The notes under the pieces are model-generated. The model saw only the letters and a program-made list of their open reading frames with translations. It ran no database searches and was not told the DNA's origin. A program made the translations under genes and the position numbers. A DNA stretch of 7,204 bases from Desulfobacteraceae bacterium (GTDB taxonomy: Bacteria; Desulfobacterota; Desulfobacteria; Desulfobacterales; SG8-13): contig JARFQH010000018.1 in the NCBI GenBank assembly GCA_029287875.1, positions 1 to 7,204 of the forward strand, in the 5' to 3' direction. Position 1 is the first letter of the stretch. Each line of letters starts with the position of its first letter. Below, piece after piece: positions 5,894 through 7,204 of this stretch.

Positions 5894-7162
5894 TTAGCTT
5901 GGCGACAAGCCGGCCCAGTCTCTGATGACCCGGGCTATGCGGCGCATTTCATTTTGCGGGATAATCGGGTAAACGCAAATCTCGAGGATGGCGGCGGCCG
6001 TCGGCCGGCGGCCGTCAGCCTGCGGATGGTCCGGATGACGGAATGATTTCAGCGTGGCGCAATCGTCCATATCGGTGTTTTTCGAGTCGATGCGATGCGC
6101 CAGAAGAAAACGCCGCAGATCGTCGCGTCTTTTGGCCGCAATTTTCAAAGGGTAGTAGACATAGATGTGATTTCCTTCGGCGGATTGGCTGACCTGAATG
6201 CCGGGGACATCGCCGATGTGTTCGGTCAGCACTGCGGCGTTTCGACGGGCGCCCTCGTTAAACGCATCGATCCGGGTGATCTGCCGTCTTCCGATGGCCG
6301 CCTGAAGGTTCGACAGGCGGCTGACACGCGGTGCTGACTGTGCGAATGCCGCAAGCAGGTCATCGCCCACCACCGAATCCATCAGCGGCTGTCCCAGCCA
6401 ACCCTTCAACCGCAGAAGCGGGTAAACCGTCAATCCGAAAATGGCCGGGCGCGTGAGCAGCCCCTCGACCCATATCTTGAAAGCCTTTTTCAGCGTTTCG
6501 CCCCTTGGCGGCGGGGATGTTTGCGCCAGGACCCCCTCTGCCCGGCGGGCGATGTCGTCGTTTGCGGTCACGATGACGCCGCCTCCGAAGCACGGCATGT
6601 TTTTGCCTTCGGCGAAACTGAAAACGCCGATATCGCCAAAGGTCCCGACCTGTTGACCGCCGACCCTGACGCCGCACGCATGGGCGCAATCTTCGATCAG
6701 ACGAATGTTGCGCTCTTTTGCCAATGCGGCCACCTCCCGGATGGGGCAGGGTTGCCCGAAAAGGTGGGTGGCGAGGATGGCGCCCGTTTTGTCGGTCACT
6801 TTTGCGGCGATGTGCTCGGCTCCGGCATTGAAGGTATCCGGATCGACATTGCAGAAAACCGGCTCGAAACCGAGCATTTTCGCCACCATCGGCATGACCG
6901 GAAAGGTGAAAGCCGGGAAGATGATTTCGGCACCTTTGTCGAGGTCCAGTGCCTCGAGGGCCAACTGGAAGGCCGTGCGTCCCGAAGATGCACCGAATAC
7001 GTGGGGAAAACCGATCCAATTGCCGAATTCTTTATAAAATGCCTGAATATCGGGTCCATCCTCAACGAGACCGCGCGTGGCGCAGTTTAAAAGGGTTTTC
7101 AGGCTGCCCGGCGGCAGGTTGACGCACCTTCTGGGGACGGCGCCAAAAAAATCCATGGTCAT
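5894..7162 (-). CDS. DegT/DnrJ/EryC1/StrS family PLP-dependent aminotransferase
   Basis: Starting at 7162 the protein has 422 residues. It shows the DegT-family order: a PGS/GxDI-like N-terminal segment (residues 18-40), FGASSGRTAFQLAL (56-69) for phosphate binding, PAFTFPVMPMVAKMLGFEPVFCNVD (83-107), THLFGQ (132-137), the cofactor-ring Asp158 in IEDCAHACG, GDIGVFSFAEGKNMPCFGGG with the PLP Lys187 (176-195), and SNLQAAIGRRQ (284-294). Such enzymes usually aminate keto-sugars bound to nucleotides, for surface polysaccharides or antibiotics. A hydrophobic stretch at about 228-262 (around LLTRPAIFGLTVYPLLRL) looks longer than in typical family members and might contact membrane or a lipid-linked substrate. 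The in-frame GTG at 7204 at the window edge would add 14 residues but is not needed. The gene probably belongs to an operon continuing to the right. The next gene, the DapL-type one, begins 44 bases after its stop. Confidence 0.88.
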   Translation of the reverse strand: MTMDFFGAVPRRCVNLPPGSLKTLLNCATRGLVEDGPDIQAFYKEFGNWIGFPHVFGASSGRTAFQLALEALDLDKGAEIIFPAFTFPVMPMVAKMLGFEPVFCNVDPDTFNAGAEHIAAKVTDKTGAILATHLFGQPCPIREVAALAKERNIRLIEDCAHACGVRVGGQQVGTFGDIGVFSFAEGKNMPCFGGGVIVTANDDIARRAEGVLAQTSPPPRGETLKKAFKIWVEGLLTRPAIFGLTVYPLLRLKGWLGQPLMDSVVGDDLLAAFAQSAPRVSRLSNLQAAIGRRQITRIDAFNEGARRNAAVLTEHIGDVPGIQVSQSAEGNHIYVYYPLKIAAKRRDDLRRFLLAHRIDSKNTDMDDCATLKSFRHPDHPQADGRRPTAAAILEICVYPIIPQNEMRRIARVIRDWAGLSPS

Positions 7163-7168
7163 CTTCAG

Positions 7169-7174
7169 CTCCTT
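7169..7174 (-). promoter_or_regulatory. Ribosome-binding site choosing the start of the DegT-type gene
   Basis: On the minus strand AAGGAG, a near-perfect Shine-Dalgarno sequence, lies six bases before the ATG at 7162. It decides this start over the GTG at 7204. No promoter for the operon is recognisable in the remaining 30 bases of the window. Confidence 0.85.
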
Positions 7175-7204
7175 TTCATTTTGATTCAAAGATGTAATGG
7201 GCAC

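Noticed and set aside
4797..5897. Plus-strand frame of 366 codons opposite the DapL-type gene
   Set aside because: The minus strand carries full aminotransferase motifs with PLP lysine and a ribosome-binding site; the plus frame resembles no family and is the usual antisense shadow.

Overview
The window looks like a piece of a Gram-negative, moderately GC-rich chromosome. The best guess is a Desulfobacterota-type (formerly Deltaproteobacteria) sulfate reducer or a relative. The clues are a porin-like outer-membrane barrel ending in Phe, a DapL-type aminotransferase, an LPS-type GT9 glycosyltransferase, and an AT-rich intergenic inverted repeat of a kind I associate, from memory only, with such genomes. 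The assignment is an inference; there is no rRNA or other marker gene.

Layout. Positions 3-629 (+) are the C-terminal part of an outer-membrane beta-barrel protein, followed by a small hairpin (631-655) and a strong terminator that looks usable on both strands (671-699). A VapBC-type toxin-antitoxin pair follows at 756-1405 (+). A perfect palindrome lies one base before the vapB start codon, and the two genes overlap by ATGA. About 570 bases without a credible gene (1406-1978) separate vapC from a convergent leftward operon. The right half of this gap is AT-rich and holds short tandem repeats, a hairpin and a roughly 119-bp imperfect inverted repeat.

Positions 7162-1979 (-) form a tight four-gene operon. 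In transcription order it encodes a DegT/DnrJ/EryC1/StrS aminotransferase, a class I/II aminotransferase of the LL-diaminopimelate aminotransferase type, a family 9 glycosyltransferase, and a DprE1-like FAD-dependent oxidase. The gaps are 44, 6 and 19 bases, and all four starts can be placed by ribosome-binding sites or spacing. The operon probably continues to the right of the window.

How the genes may work together. Two PLP aminotransferases, a heptosyltransferase-fold enzyme and a flavin oxidase related to the enzyme that oxidises a polyprenyl-phosphoryl pentose suggest a pathway that makes or modifies an amino-sugar-containing or lipid-linked cell-surface glycan. This comes from family membership and gene order only. 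Two of the enzymes differ from characterised relatives at informative positions: the GT9 protein has Ser where the N-terminal catalytic Asp is expected, and the DprE1-like protein has Asn at the position of mycobacterial Cys387. This operon is the most plausible place for an undescribed system; the VapBC locus is a conventional accessory module.
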